Below are positions 36,316-46,073 of a DNA stretch of 64,000 nt, piece by piece. The notes under the pieces were generated by a model, which was not told the DNA's origin, ran no database searches, and saw only the letters and a list, made by a program, of their open reading frames with translations. The stretch comes from Ciona savignyi. Taxonomy: Eukaryota > Chordata > Ascidiacea > Phlebobranchia > Cionidae. Location of the stretch: contig CH003202.1 of the NCBI GenBank assembly GCA_000149265.1, forward strand, positions 124,795-188,794, given 5' to 3'. How positions within the stretch are numbered: position 1 is the stretch's first letter; the number at the start of each line of letters is the position of its first letter. The translations under genes and the position numbers were made by a program.

Positions 36316-37985
36316 AAAACAAATATGGCGTTAACTGAAAATCCAATAATTAAAAAAACAATAAAAAAACTGGCAAGATACTACAGCAAAACAGGAAGGC
36401 ACCCAAAAAAACAAAATTTATCTAGTTTGGTGCCTCCAAGCAATCCTGGACTTAACTCACCCTCAAATGAGGAAGGAAGATTAGGAGGCAGAACAAATTG
36501 GAATGGGAAGACATTTTGTCCAGCCGGTAGCTCAGTGGCTCGCTCTGCGTCACCAGTGGATCCTATGTATGTAAGGTTCAGCTGAATTGTATGTACAGTC
36601 ATGCTGTAAGTTCTAATACGGCATAGTGTAATGATAATGTAATTAAATATTTTTAAAATGCCCAACTTTGGTCAACCTTAGAATAGGTAGAATATTCATC
36701 TTTATCCTCTTGAATGACAAATTGTTAGATTTTAGATTACCCCGCACTTAAAGTTGGGTTACTGGCGCTATTTCAGTGTGTTGTGTATGATTAAAACATT
36801 CTTTTAGTTTGGATAACCTATTATTTCACTGGGTTCAGGCAACGTCCATTAGGTACCTTTTTCAAGGACACAACCAATTAGCCAGTGACCAGTTTCAAAG
36901 CTGCAACCCTTTGAATGAAACGAAACACACTAGACCACTATGCTATTTGGTTGGACGTGAATATATATGCAACGTTCAAAACTAAAACTGAGTGCAAGTG
37001 TTTAGCGATTAAACCTACAGCCTGTCTGATATAAATAAGATGCTCTACCTAATCTTTATATGCTATCAACTATTAATTGATAATTATGAGATTGAACAAA
37101 ACAAAGTGGCAATATGTAATTGATAATCAGAACATAAAAGATTGTGTTAGAAACTGTTGTTGGCTACTTACAAGCATAACATATTTATTAAACCAATACT
37201 CGTACCTTCGCCAAAAACCGAAACTTCTTGTTGGAAATAATACTCCTTGGAGTGATAATGTACGGTGTAGGTTGTTTTCCCTGTGCTATGTGTCTCATGC
37301 CACGATACATTCCCTTTTCCTTGAAACTTAATTTTCACAGCTGTAAAAGCAATATCAAAATGTGATAGGTTTTTTGGGTTTAAGGAAGTACCTTTGTAAA
37401 ATTTTAGTACATTAAGTTTATTTGTGAACCACTTTTAACTTTAATATAACATGTCCAAAGGTGGAAAATATAAGATAGTTATACATACTGTTCAATTTTA
37501 GTACGTATGTTTCAATCTGGGCTTAGCTGGGACATTGCACACAAGGCATCTTATCAGGAAGATGTTTTTCAAGTTGTCTTTGCGGTTGTGTGCTTGGGAG
37601 TGTAAGTGTAACATTTATTATTTCCAGTGATCAGCCAGTGAAATCAAATGGGTCATAGGTGATATTATTAAGTAGGCTAACTGACAATTGGAAATGTTAT
37701 CACCCTTTTATTGTGCCACCCACATAGACATGATGATTCAATTCTATATAAATTGGAACATATGATACATTGATATACAATTGATTAATATTACCCAGGG
37801 TAGGCTATGCCAACACACACACAGATACAATGGCATATAACGACATAATGTATAAACATGGCAATACCTTTCATCGTCATTGGTCTCTCCAGATTAATAA
37901 TAATTGAACCATTGACAGCATTTCCAGGATAATAAATAACTTTATTGTCATGAAATTGAACAGTGAAATTTTGCAATTTTCCCAT
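31357..37985 (-). CDS. Alpha-arrestin (arrestin domain-containing protein, ARRDC family), 399 aa, 9 exons
   Basis: Exons in transcript order: 37985-37868, 37340-37206, 36562-36461, 34607-34480, 34097-33955, 33355-33190, 32789-32724, 32265-32070, 31502-31357 (TGA); 1200 nt with every phase matching. Seen: an arrestin-N domain (exons 1-4; [16 protein letters not shown] and a [13 protein letters not shown] strand), an arrestin-C domain (exons 5-8; [30 protein letters not shown]), a proline-rich linker, and a C-terminal PPSY at residues 354-357. Alpha-arrestins recruit Nedd4-type HECT ubiquitin ligases through PPxY motifs and act in receptor endocytosis and sorting. The usual second PPxY is not obvious; the tail PQYTYYDW resembles the common family ending but lacks PPxY. 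Intron 8 holds a MITE, and introns 2 and 5 hold SINEs. Which ARRDC paralogue this is remains open. Confidence 0.93.
31564..31809. mobile_element. MITE of 246 bp with 8-bp target duplication, in intron 8 of the alpha-arrestin gene
   Basis: The ends are long inverted repeats: GGTGCCTCTAAATACTACAG at the left, and the complement of GGTACCTCTAAATACTACAG at the right. They continue inward as GCTTGGAGCGCTTGGATCGC-like short repeats. Both flanks are AAATTAAA (31556-31563 and 31810-31817). The interior contains AACACTAATCTCAACCCCAG, also seen near 39515 and 56228. Confidence 0.9.
31835..32015 (-). repeat. Second dispersed repeat family, long copy
   Basis: The reverse complement is nearly collinear with 44570-44735: TTTAAAAAATGGCAAACGAA, TATAATCACGATACAGGAAC, AAAACGAACAGTCGTTAAAA, AATAAATATAGCGG, CGCCAAACCT. 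No tRNA-like boxes or inverted ends found. Lies in intron 8 of the alpha-arrestin gene next to the MITE. Confidence 0.8.
32305..32434 (-). mobile_element. SINE head fragment, in intron 7 of the alpha-arrestin gene
   Basis: Well-preserved head half: CCTTGCCCAAGGATACAACC, CTAGCGACCAGTTTCGCACC, CGCACTTAACCGTTAGACC. Body and tail absent. Confidence 0.7.
33458..33765 (+). mobile_element. tRNA-derived SINE, full length, in intron 5 of the alpha-arrestin gene
   Basis: Head GTCCGACCGTTAAGTCTGG, A-box-like TGGTCTAGTGTGACG, B-box-like GGTTCGAAACTGG, body AATGGGTTCTGCCAAATTAA, tail ACATGAATATACCTACCTAT. It carries an internal tandem duplication of CGGTTATGTCATTGGACAAG near 33538-33580. Inserted antisense to the gene. 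Confidence 0.85.
34843..34925 (+). repeat. Fragment of the second dispersed repeat family
   Basis: GAAAATGACAAAACGGAGAG and GTCATTAAAACACATTATTG match the middle of the copy at 44570-44735. In intron 3 of the alpha-arrestin gene. Confidence 0.5.
35433..35520. mobile_element. Possible 88-bp hAT MITE remnant in intron 3 of the alpha-arrestin gene
   Basis: Ends CAATGGTTCCCAACCTT and AGGTTGGAACCCCTG resemble the ends of the element at 17087-17322. Flanks ATCTAAAG and TTCTAATG match at six of eight positions. A similar right-end segment recurs near 35826-35860 and extends past the supposed end, so the boundaries are uncertain. Confidence 0.4.
36284..36313. repeat. (TA)n microsatellite
   Basis: About 15 uninterrupted TA units in intron 3 of the alpha-arrestin gene, 150 bp downstream of exon 3 in transcript direction. 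Confidence 0.95.
36681..36956 (-). mobile_element. tRNA-derived SINE in intron 2 of the alpha-arrestin gene
   Basis: Minus copy: tail GAATAGGTAGAATATTCATC, body GTTGGGTTACTGGCGC and GTGTGTTGTGTATGATT, head GTTTCAAAGCTGCAACCC and CACACTAGACCACTATGC. Confidence 0.75.
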
Positions 37986-38199
37986 TTTCGTACAAGATCA
38001 CCACTGTAAATTTACAATAAATAACCAAAACAAACCTATAGATTGCCTTCAGTAGGACTAAAAAATATAAACAATTATGTTGTTTAAAAACTTTGATTTA
38101 AAAAGCTACTAGTCTTCCTATCTATGTATTTCTCTGTTTACTAATCACTAATCTACTAAACACAATTTGACTTTAGATTTGTAGCAACGTATGTATTAA

Positions 38200-38476
38200 A
38201 ATGTTTATCCCCGTAAATGGGAAAACCAATAGGGTTATCACACAGGCAATCGTCAGATCACCTCGCGCCCATCGTCGGGTTACCGGAGCTATTGCAGTGT
38301 GTTGTATATGGTAGATACGTTCCTTCAATTTAGTAGAACCCATTAATCTGCTGGGTTCGGCAATGTCCGCAAAGTGCCTTGCCCAAGGACACAACCGACT
38401 AGCTAGCGACCAGTTTCGCACCTGCAACCTTTCGATTGAAAGGCGACACACTTAACCGTTAGACCACCGGGCCGGA
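38200..38476 (-). mobile_element. tRNA-derived SINE, full length, upstream of the alpha-arrestin gene
   Basis: One of the best-preserved copies: ATGTTTATCCCCGTAAATGG, GTCAGATCACCTCGCGCCC, GGGTTACCGGAGCTATTGC, TGCCTTGCCCAAGGACAC, TTTCGCACCTGCAACCTTTC, TTAACCGTTAGACCACCGGG. Near-identity to 57962-58252 suggests recent activity. Confidence 0.88.
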
Positions 38477-38794
38477 CCATTGTGCTCAGTCGAGTTGCCA
38501 TCGCTTTTTTAAAGTGTGTTGTTGAGACTGTATAGACTAAAGTCATTGCAACAGTTTGGTGCTTGCTTTTTTCTTTGGAATTTACTGACCAGGGCATTGG
38601 CTAAGCTTGAATTAAAGTGCTGCCTTGCAATCTCTCGCGAGCTGCGCAGTGGAAGCCTGGAAAGTCTATAATTTCACTTTCCACAGAATGCCTATTAATT
38701 ATTTTAATAAAGTAACCAATATTTCATTGTTTCATAATGTCTTGTAAGTCGTTAAATTAGGTGGGAAAACTATTTTAATGATTTAAACAGAATC

Positions 38795-39090
38795 TGACAG
38801 GTTAGTCTATAGTGGTTAAGTGCGTCGCCTTTCAGCCGAAGGGTTGCAGATTTGAACCTGGTCACTAGCTAGTCTGTTATGTCCTAAGTAAAGCAAGGCA
38901 CTTTACGAACATAGCTTGAACCCAGCGACTTAATGGGTTCTACCAAATTGAAGTAACGTGTCTATCATATACAACACACTGTAATAGCTCCGGTAACCCG
39001 ACGATGGGCGCGAGGTGATCTGACGATTGCCCGTGTGTTAACCCCCTTGGTTTCCCATTCACGGGGATAAACATGAATATCCTATCCTAA
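38795..39090 (+). mobile_element. tRNA-derived SINE, full length
   Basis: Plus copy with head TATAGTGGTTAAGTGCGTC, body AATGGGTTCTACCAAATTGA and GCAATAGCTCCGGTAACCCG, tail AACATGAATATCCTATCC. It faces the 38200-38476 copy in opposite orientation, 320 bp away. Confidence 0.85.
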
Positions 39091-39479
39091 AATGTATTAG
39101 ACATGAAATAAGTTAAAACAAATATACATGCGAGATGCTACAAGTTTATCTTTAACCCATTGTTAAAGTTTGGATCTGTCACATTTGCTGTCCGCATTAT
39201 GGGATTGTTTTAACTGCACCACCATAGAGTATACCAATACCATCAACAAACTCCTACTAAATTTACAACATAGAAATAAACGAATCCCTTATATATATAT
39301 TACCAAACGGGATGGAAATGTACAGAAAATTTACACACGTGAAGTCCATTATAATAACTCGTGACCAATGACGTACTTTCCATCAATCAGTGCTTCGAAG
39401 AAAAGGCAAGTGTTGAGAAAGGATTTTTTATAAATCTTACAGCGGGCAACACTAAAAGAAAGGAAGAAGGGAAACTGCA

Positions 39480-39600
39480 TACTAAAATTAATGAAACTAA
39501 TTTAAACCCTGAGCACTAATCTTAACTCCAGCTCCAGGACTAACTCCAACTTCATGTTTAAAAGTGACTCTAATGTCATTATCTTCTCCTTTTAGTTTTC
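39480..39600. repeat. Dispersed motif shared with the arrestin-intron MITE
   Basis: Contains GAGCACTAATCTTAACTCCA and CCTTTTAGTTTTCCCC, resembling the MITE interior at 31640-31690 and a segment at 56220-56340. No inverted ends found here. Confidence 0.45.
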
Positions 39601-39669
39601 CCCTTTTATAGAGCGCCATTTTTACCATGCTTTGAGCAAATGAAGAATAACTAGAGAGTGTCAACCACG

Positions 39670-42600
39670 TGTTACCGACCACTATTTGTAAAACACATGT
39701 TGTATAACCTATATTCATGCTACAGGGTCCCTAACCACATTTTGTATTTTATACACTGAGTATGTAGTTTGTTTCTGCAAGCATAAACGCATGGGTCCCA
39801 TAGTTAACAGACCAAACTTAATTTCCATTTTAGTTAAATAAAGAATAAACGTTTTAAATTTACGAATATTTATCTTAAATGTTTTAAATTATAGCTTCTT
39901 TTCAAGCGCTCTAGTAAAATAAAGCTAAATTTCCAAAACGGCCCGATTTAGTTTTTAATAATTTCAGGGAATTCCCCTGGGTTTGGTAGATAAGTTTCTG
40001 TTTTTACATAAGTGAGTCATGTTAAGTAACAATTCTTAAAGTTTTAATCTGATTTGTCGACTTCTTGTTGGAGATGTCAGTGCGATATGGCATGCCTGCC
40101 ACAATCAAAATTTAGGAACATATCTTTGTTTTCATGTAAATTAACCTAATTAAATGTTTTCTTTTTTTAATTGGCACAAAGTGTCTAATGTTTTTTAACA
40201 TTTTACCAAATTTTATTAAAATTAGAGCAGCCGTTCAAGTGCTATGGCCACAAAATCTAATTTATTAGAAAAAAACGTTTTGATTTTTAACGTCCGAGGG
40301 GAATTCCCCGAGATTCATTACCCAACTTTTTGGTTTCCGCGTATTTAGACCATGTTGTCTTACAAATGTCCAATTTACATTGCGATTTCATTACTCCTTT
40401 TGGTAGATGTCGGGGTGATATGGCATGCTGGTCACAATCATGATTTGAGACCATATCCTACTTTTTTGGGGTATTTCCCTAGGTAATTTCATTATTTTTT
40501 TCTTCAAAGTGTTAAATCAGTGAGTAATGCACTTACATTCCACCAAATCTAATTTAAATTGTAACAGCCGTTCAAGCGCCATGCCCAAAAAAGGGAATTT
40601 TTTTAGAAAAAATAGCGTTTTGGTTTTTAACCTCCCAGGGGAATTCCCCTTGATTTATCACCCAAAATTTAGGTTTCTGCATATTTAAACCATGTTGTCT
40701 TACGAATGGCAAAGTTTCATTACGATTCCATTATTCCTTCTGGTAGATGTCGGGGCGCCATGCCATGCCAGTCACAATCATGATTTGAGAACAAAATCTT
40801 ATTTTTAGGGTATTTCCCTAGGTAATTTTTTTGTTTTTTCCAAGTGTTAAATCAGTGTCTAATGCACTTACATTCTACCAAATATTATTCAAATTGGAGC
40901 AGCTGTTTAAGCGCTATGCCACAAAAAGCTAATTTTTTTTATAAAAAATACCGTTTTGGTTTTTAACCTCCCAGGGGAATTCCCCTTGATTTATCACCCA
41001 AAATTTTGGTTTCTGCATATCTAGACCATGTTGTCTAACAAATGGCTAAGTTTCATTACGATTCCATTATTCCTTCTGGTAGATGTCTGGGCGCCATGCC
41101 ATGCCTGTCACAATCATGATTTGAGAACAAAATCTTATTTTTAGGGTATTTCCCTAGGTAATTTTTTTATTTCTTCCAAGTGTTAAATCAGTGTCTAATG
41201 CACTTACGTTCCACCAAATCTTATTCAAATTGGAGTAGCCGTTTAAGCGCTATGCCACAAAAAGCTTATTTTTTCATAAAAAATACCGTTTTGGTTTTTA
41301 ACTTCCCAGGGGAATTCCCCTTGATTTATCACCCAAAATTTTGGTTTCTGCATATCTAGACCATGTTGTCCAACAAATAGCTAAGTTTCATAAAGATTCC
41401 ATTATTCCTTCTGGTAGATGTGTTTAACCATCACTATTTGTAAAACACATGTCGTATGCCATATATTCATGCTACAGGGTTCCTAACCACATTTTGTATT
41501 TTATACGCTGTGTATGTAGTTGTTGTTTCTGCAAGCATAAACGCATGGGTCCCATAGTTATCAAACCAAACTTCTTCTCCATGTGTAGGTAAAAAGAACA
41601 ATCGTAATAGGTTTACAAAGATTTCATCACAAATGTTTTAAATTAAAGCTTTTTTTACGTGCTGTATTGAAATAAAGCTAAATTCCTAAAACAGTTCGAT
41701 TTAGTTTTCATGGCTTCGGGAAATTCCCCATGGGCTTGGTAAATAAGTTTATGTTTTTACATATGTGGGTCATGTTAACTATCAATTCTTAAAGTTTTAA
41801 TCCGATTTGACTAATCCTTGTTGGAGATGTCAGTGCAATGTGGCATGCCTGTCACAATCATGAGTCAGGAACATCTTTTCGTTTTTAAGGGAGTTACCCT
41901 TCTTTCTTTTAAGTTACACAGGGTGGCTAACGATCTAGCATTCCACCAAATCTGATCAAAATTAGAGCAGCCGGTTAAACGCTATGTTCCGAAAAGCTAT
42001 TTTTTTAGAAAAATAACCGTTTTGGGTTTTAACGACTCCGGGGAGTTCCCCTGGATTTATCACCCACAATTTTGCTCCTGTGTATCTAGACCATGTTGTC
42101 TAACAAATGACACAGCTTTATTACTATTTTATTATTTCTTCTGGTAGAAGTCGGGGTGTCATGCCATGCCTGTCACAATCATGATTTGAGAACAAAATCT
42201 TATTTTTTAGGGTATTTCCCTGAAAATTATTTTTTATTTTTTCTAGTTGTTAAATTAGTTGGTAATGCACTTACATTCCACCAAATTTGAATCAGATTGA
42301 AGCAACCGTTTAAGCGCTATGCCAAAAAAACTAGTTTTTTTAGAAAAAAATACCGTTTTGGTTATTAACGTCTCTGGGGAATTCCCCTAGATTTATCACC
42401 CAAAATTTTGGTTTCTGCATATCTAAACCATGTTGTCTAACAAATGGCTAAGTTTCATTACGATTCCATTATTCCTTCTGGTAGATGTCGGGGTGTCATG
42501 CCATGCCTGTCACAATCATGATTTGAGAACAAAATCTTTTTTTTTAGGGTATTTCCCTAGGTAAATTTTTTATTTCTTCTAAGTGTTAAATCAGTGCCTA

Positions 42601-43190
42601 ATGCACTTACATTCCACCAAATCTTATTCAAATTGGAGCAGCCTTTTAAGTGCTATGCCACAAAAATCTAAATTTTTCATAAAAAATACCGTTTTGGTTG
42701 TTAACCTCCCAGGGAATTCCCCTTGATTTATCACCCAAAATTTGGTTTCTGCATATCTAGACCATCTTGTCTAACACATGGCTAAGTTTTATTACGATTC
42801 CGGTATTCCTTCTGGTAGATGTCGAGGCGACATGGCATGCCTGTCACAATCATGATTTGAGAACAAAATCTTATTTTTTAGGGTATTTTCCTATGTAAAT
42901 TTTTTATTTCTTTTAAGTGTTAAATCAGTGTCTAATGCACTCACGTTCCACCAAATCTTATTCAAATTGGAGCAGCCGTTTAAGCGCTATGCCACAAAAA
43001 GCTAATTTTTTCATAAAAAATACCGTTTTGGTTTTTAACTTCCCAGGGGAATTCCCCTTGATTTATCACCCAAAATTTTGATTTCTGCATATCTAGACCA
43101 TGTTGTCCAACAAATAGCTAAGTGTTATAACGATTCCATTATTCCTTCTGGTAGATGTCGGGGCGCCATGCCATGCCTGTCAAACCTTTG
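39670..43190 (+). repeat. Higher-order satellite: ~337-bp monomers in two ~1.75-kb units
   Basis: A landmark (TGGTAGATGTCGGGG or the diverged TTGGAGATGTCAGTG) recurs at about 40065, 40400, 40741, 41077, 41413, then 41819, 42139, 42479, 42817, 43151. Most spacings are 334-341 bp. A distinct leader of about 230 bp (ACTATTTGTAAAACACATG, AACGCATGGGTCCCATAG) precedes each set of monomers, at about 39680 and 41432, giving a 1752-bp higher-order period. Most monomers hold a GGGGAATTCCCC palindrome. No coding potential. Confidence 0.95.
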
Positions 43191-43300
43191 ACGAAAAAAA
43201 AAAAAAAAGAAAAAAAAACGGACAAAAACAATATGTGTCCCATTTTTCCAAATGGGACCCATAACAATATGTGTCCCAATTTTTCAATTGGGACCCATAA
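43191..43300 (+). repeat. A-rich run and two tandem hairpins at the satellite end
   Basis: The array breaks off into a poly(A)-like run (43190-43219). Two tandem 36-bp units follow, each a perfect hairpin with a 9-bp stem and 4-base loop: 43237-43258 (GTCCCATTT/AAATGGGAC) and 43273-43294 (GTCCCAATT/AATTGGGAC). The GGGTCCCAT string also occurs in the satellite leader. Confidence 0.85.
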
Positions 43301-43433
43301 AAATGAAACGTTATCAGACTCGAATTAAAATTGAGATTTTAATTCTGCAGAGTATAGGCTCTGTCTAAGTCAATTGTGATGTTTGAAATAAAACAATGAA
43401 AATAATTTTGTAAGATTGAATAACTTTATTGTT

Positions 43434-43680
43434 TAAGGTTCGAAACTGGACGCTACCGCGTCGTTGGTCCTTGGACATAAAGAACTTAACGGACATTGCC
43501 TAAACCCAGTGGAACGATGGCTTTATCAAATTAAAGGAACGTCCTATACATACACAACACACTGCAATAGCTACGGTAAGCCGATAAGGGGTGCGAGGTG
43601 GGCCTAATCTAACGATTGTCCTTGTGTTAACGCCCCTTGCGTGTTCCCATTTACGGGATAAACATTAATATATCCTATTG
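43434..43680 (+). mobile_element. tRNA-derived SINE lacking its 5' end
   Basis: Begins at the B-box-like TTCGAAACTGG and continues through ACGGACATTGCCTAAACCC, ACACACTGCAATAGCTACGG and a GGGATAAACATTAATATATC tail. Confidence 0.75.
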
Positions 43681-43699
43681 TAAAAATGCCCAAATATAT

Positions 43700-45430
43700 T
43701 CAAAAAGATTTTGTGAAATTAAGTCGTCGGCTCATTTATACGCACAATAATCGTGAGTTAAGGATTTCTTATGCTTATTCTATTTTGGGAGATTTTCCCA
43801 GGAAAATTGTTGTTTTTTTTTAATTTTAGTTTTGTTTTCCTGATTCGCGTTTTACATTTTAACCCCCTTAAAAATTTTGTATGGTAAATATTACCCTCCT
43901 ATCCGGAAATTGGCGGACCGGCCACTGCCCAGCTGGTCAATGCGTTCGCCGCCTAACGGTTAAACCATGTAAAACTTCTGATAATCATTGATGACCGCAT
44001 GCTTAAGGATGCTCTGACAGTCATTGAGGCTAAGCACCATACTTTAAAATAACATTGCAAATCACATATAGCCCTGCAATATTTCCAAACAAGTACGACA
44101 TTTAATATAACCTTGAACGACTTTTAAACGTCGATGACGATTAAGGCCACGTTTTCACTAAATCAAGTTAAAGCTTTTTACGCGTAAATGGCGCGTGTTT
44201 GCAGTGGGTAATACATTGAACTCTGCCTCGTCGCTATACCGATGCCACTGCATTGTTTTCACCCACAAAGTAAAGCATATGAAAACAAAAGTTTTCTGTA
44301 TCGCCTGAAAACACTAATAAAGCCCAACCGGTTCGCTACGATGTGTTACTTGTCAGATCTCTGTAAAATGTTACTTCGTCGTTTCTTCACCTAAGCGACT
44401 GGAATTGTGTGATATTTATAAATTAAAAGGCGATTTTCATTCAGCGTTTAATTAAATAAATTTTCTCCAGCGTTTGATTTTTAGAGATATTATAGCGACC
44501 GATCTAATTACCCAAATTGAATTTAATTGTACATAATTTGATTTAGTCTATTTACAAGTAGTTTAGTTTTAGTTTATTCATTTTTTGCCCCAGTTTTTAA
44601 AAATGGCAAACGAATATAATCACGACACAGGAACGGGAAAAGATGACAAAACGAACAGTCGTTAAAACACGTCATTAAAAAAGGAAATAAGTTAATAAAT
44701 ATAGCGGACGCGACGGCCAAACCTAGGTGAAAGAACAAAAGCACATACAATTGTGTGAGTTTTTTTCTGAAACCCGCGTAGGAGTTGTAATATCCGACCA
44801 ACATCTGCAGATAGGGTGGATAATGCAACTTTTGATGGGGTTCTTACTCCGGAGCAATGCCTGAGTGACGTAATTGCACATGACCATAACTCGTGACGAT
44901 TACTTCATAAACGCCTGACCAACTGCACAGTCTTAATTTGTCTCTTAGCTTAAAGCATTTAAGAATGATTTTCGGTTTTAATAAAGAATGACGTAACGTT
45001 ATATCAGTTTCTTAAAAGGGTTACGTCACATAAAAAATTTCCGTAACCTCGCAGCTAACATGATCCATATATGCATAACCCCAATATTCAGGGGTTTGTT
45101 AAGTATCGTGACCTTGTATTGTGACCTGGGAAAGTTTGCTCACTTGTGAAAAGTATTACACTCCTTATTTTTTATAACCTAAAGTAACACCCCAAATCTT
45201 GGAAATGTATTTTTCCTCAAACGCATGCCACGGTTGTTTCCCAACCTAAAAGAACTTATAAAATTGAATTAATTTTTTGTGGTAGCTCACATAATCCTAA
45301 CGTACCTACTACGAAAACTTAACACGTTCGATTTAATATTCTAGGAGTAAATAGGGACACATTTGTTTCTACTTTAATAAGCAAGTTAAAGACAGAATCT
45401 TACAGAAAGACTCATTTAAATTTGTTTTTA
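43700..45430. other. Intergenic DNA without recognised genes
   Basis: Apart from the dispersed repeat at 44570-44735 and a weak tRNA-like string near 43915-43970, I see no exon or RNA gene. Confidence 0.45.
44570..44735 (+). repeat. Second dispersed repeat family, long copy
   Basis: Contains TTTAAAAATGGCAAACGAAT, AATCACGACACAGGAACGGG, AAACGAACAGTCGTTAAAAC and ATATAGCGGACGCGACGGCC, collinear with the complement of 31835-32015. Confidence 0.8.
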
Positions 45431-45437
45431 GTGTTTT

Positions 45438-45628
45438 GTGTCGTTGGACAAGGCACTTAACGGACATTGCCTGAACCCAGCGGATTAATAAATCTTACCT
45501 AACACACTGCAACAGCTCCGGTAACACGACGGTGGGCGCGATGTGATCTTACGATTGCCTGTTCGTTAACCCCCTTGGTTTTCCCATTCACGGGGAAAAA
45601 CATGAACATTCCGTTCCTATTCTTCCTT
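45438..45628 (+). mobile_element. tRNA-derived SINE, 3' two-thirds
   Basis: GGACAAGGCACTTAACGGAC, CAACAGCTCCGGTAACACGA, TGGGCGCGATGTGATC, TTTTCCCATTCACGGGG. The head is missing. Confidence 0.75.
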
Positions 45629-45992
45629 TTTTTACCATTGACGTGCTTAAAACACGAATACTGTATCCTAATAGGGACACAGCTGTATCCGAGATTGGTG
45701 TAGACATTCCCAAGCACCACCCAACAACACCACATATTTCGACTTATTTATTGGCAGCAAAACATAATCTCTTTGCAACAAAATCTCTTCTGGCACTTTA
45801 CACAGTTAAATGGAATGCGACAAGGAACACAACATGAAACAGAACACATTAAATTTGCTCGGATATCGACATAAAATGATAATTTTTACTCAGCTCATGG
45901 TACGTGTTTGGCAAATGTAGGGTAATTTACAGTGGTTCACTAATTGTACAAGATATGCTAGTAATTTGGTAAAATAAACATATTACATTGTT

Positions 45993-45998
45993 TTTATT
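45993..45998 (-). promoter_or_regulatory. Candidate poly(A) signal of the JmjC gene
   Basis: AATAAA on the minus strand about 75 bases after the stop codon at 46074, supporting exon 12 as the true last exon. Confidence 0.5.
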
Positions 45999-46073
45999 TC
46001 CAAGAACAATTTCTTGTGCAGATGCCTATGTTCAAAAACATTCTATAATTTTATCACTTGCATGGGAAAAAAA

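Noticed and set aside
38173-38597. ORFs upstream of the alpha-arrestin gene
   Set aside because: They lie within a full-length SINE copy and its flank.
39170-39364. 64-codon plus-strand ORF
   Set aside because: Low-complexity, no similarity, begins at a non-ATG triplet and has no splice partner.
39670-43190. CRISPR-like array
   Set aside because: Repeats are ~337 bp without spacers, in a eukaryotic locus; it is a satellite.
43910-43970. Possible genuine tRNA gene
   Set aside because: The string GCGTTCGCCGCCTAACGG resembles a SINE head; no cloverleaf or anticodon arm can be built.
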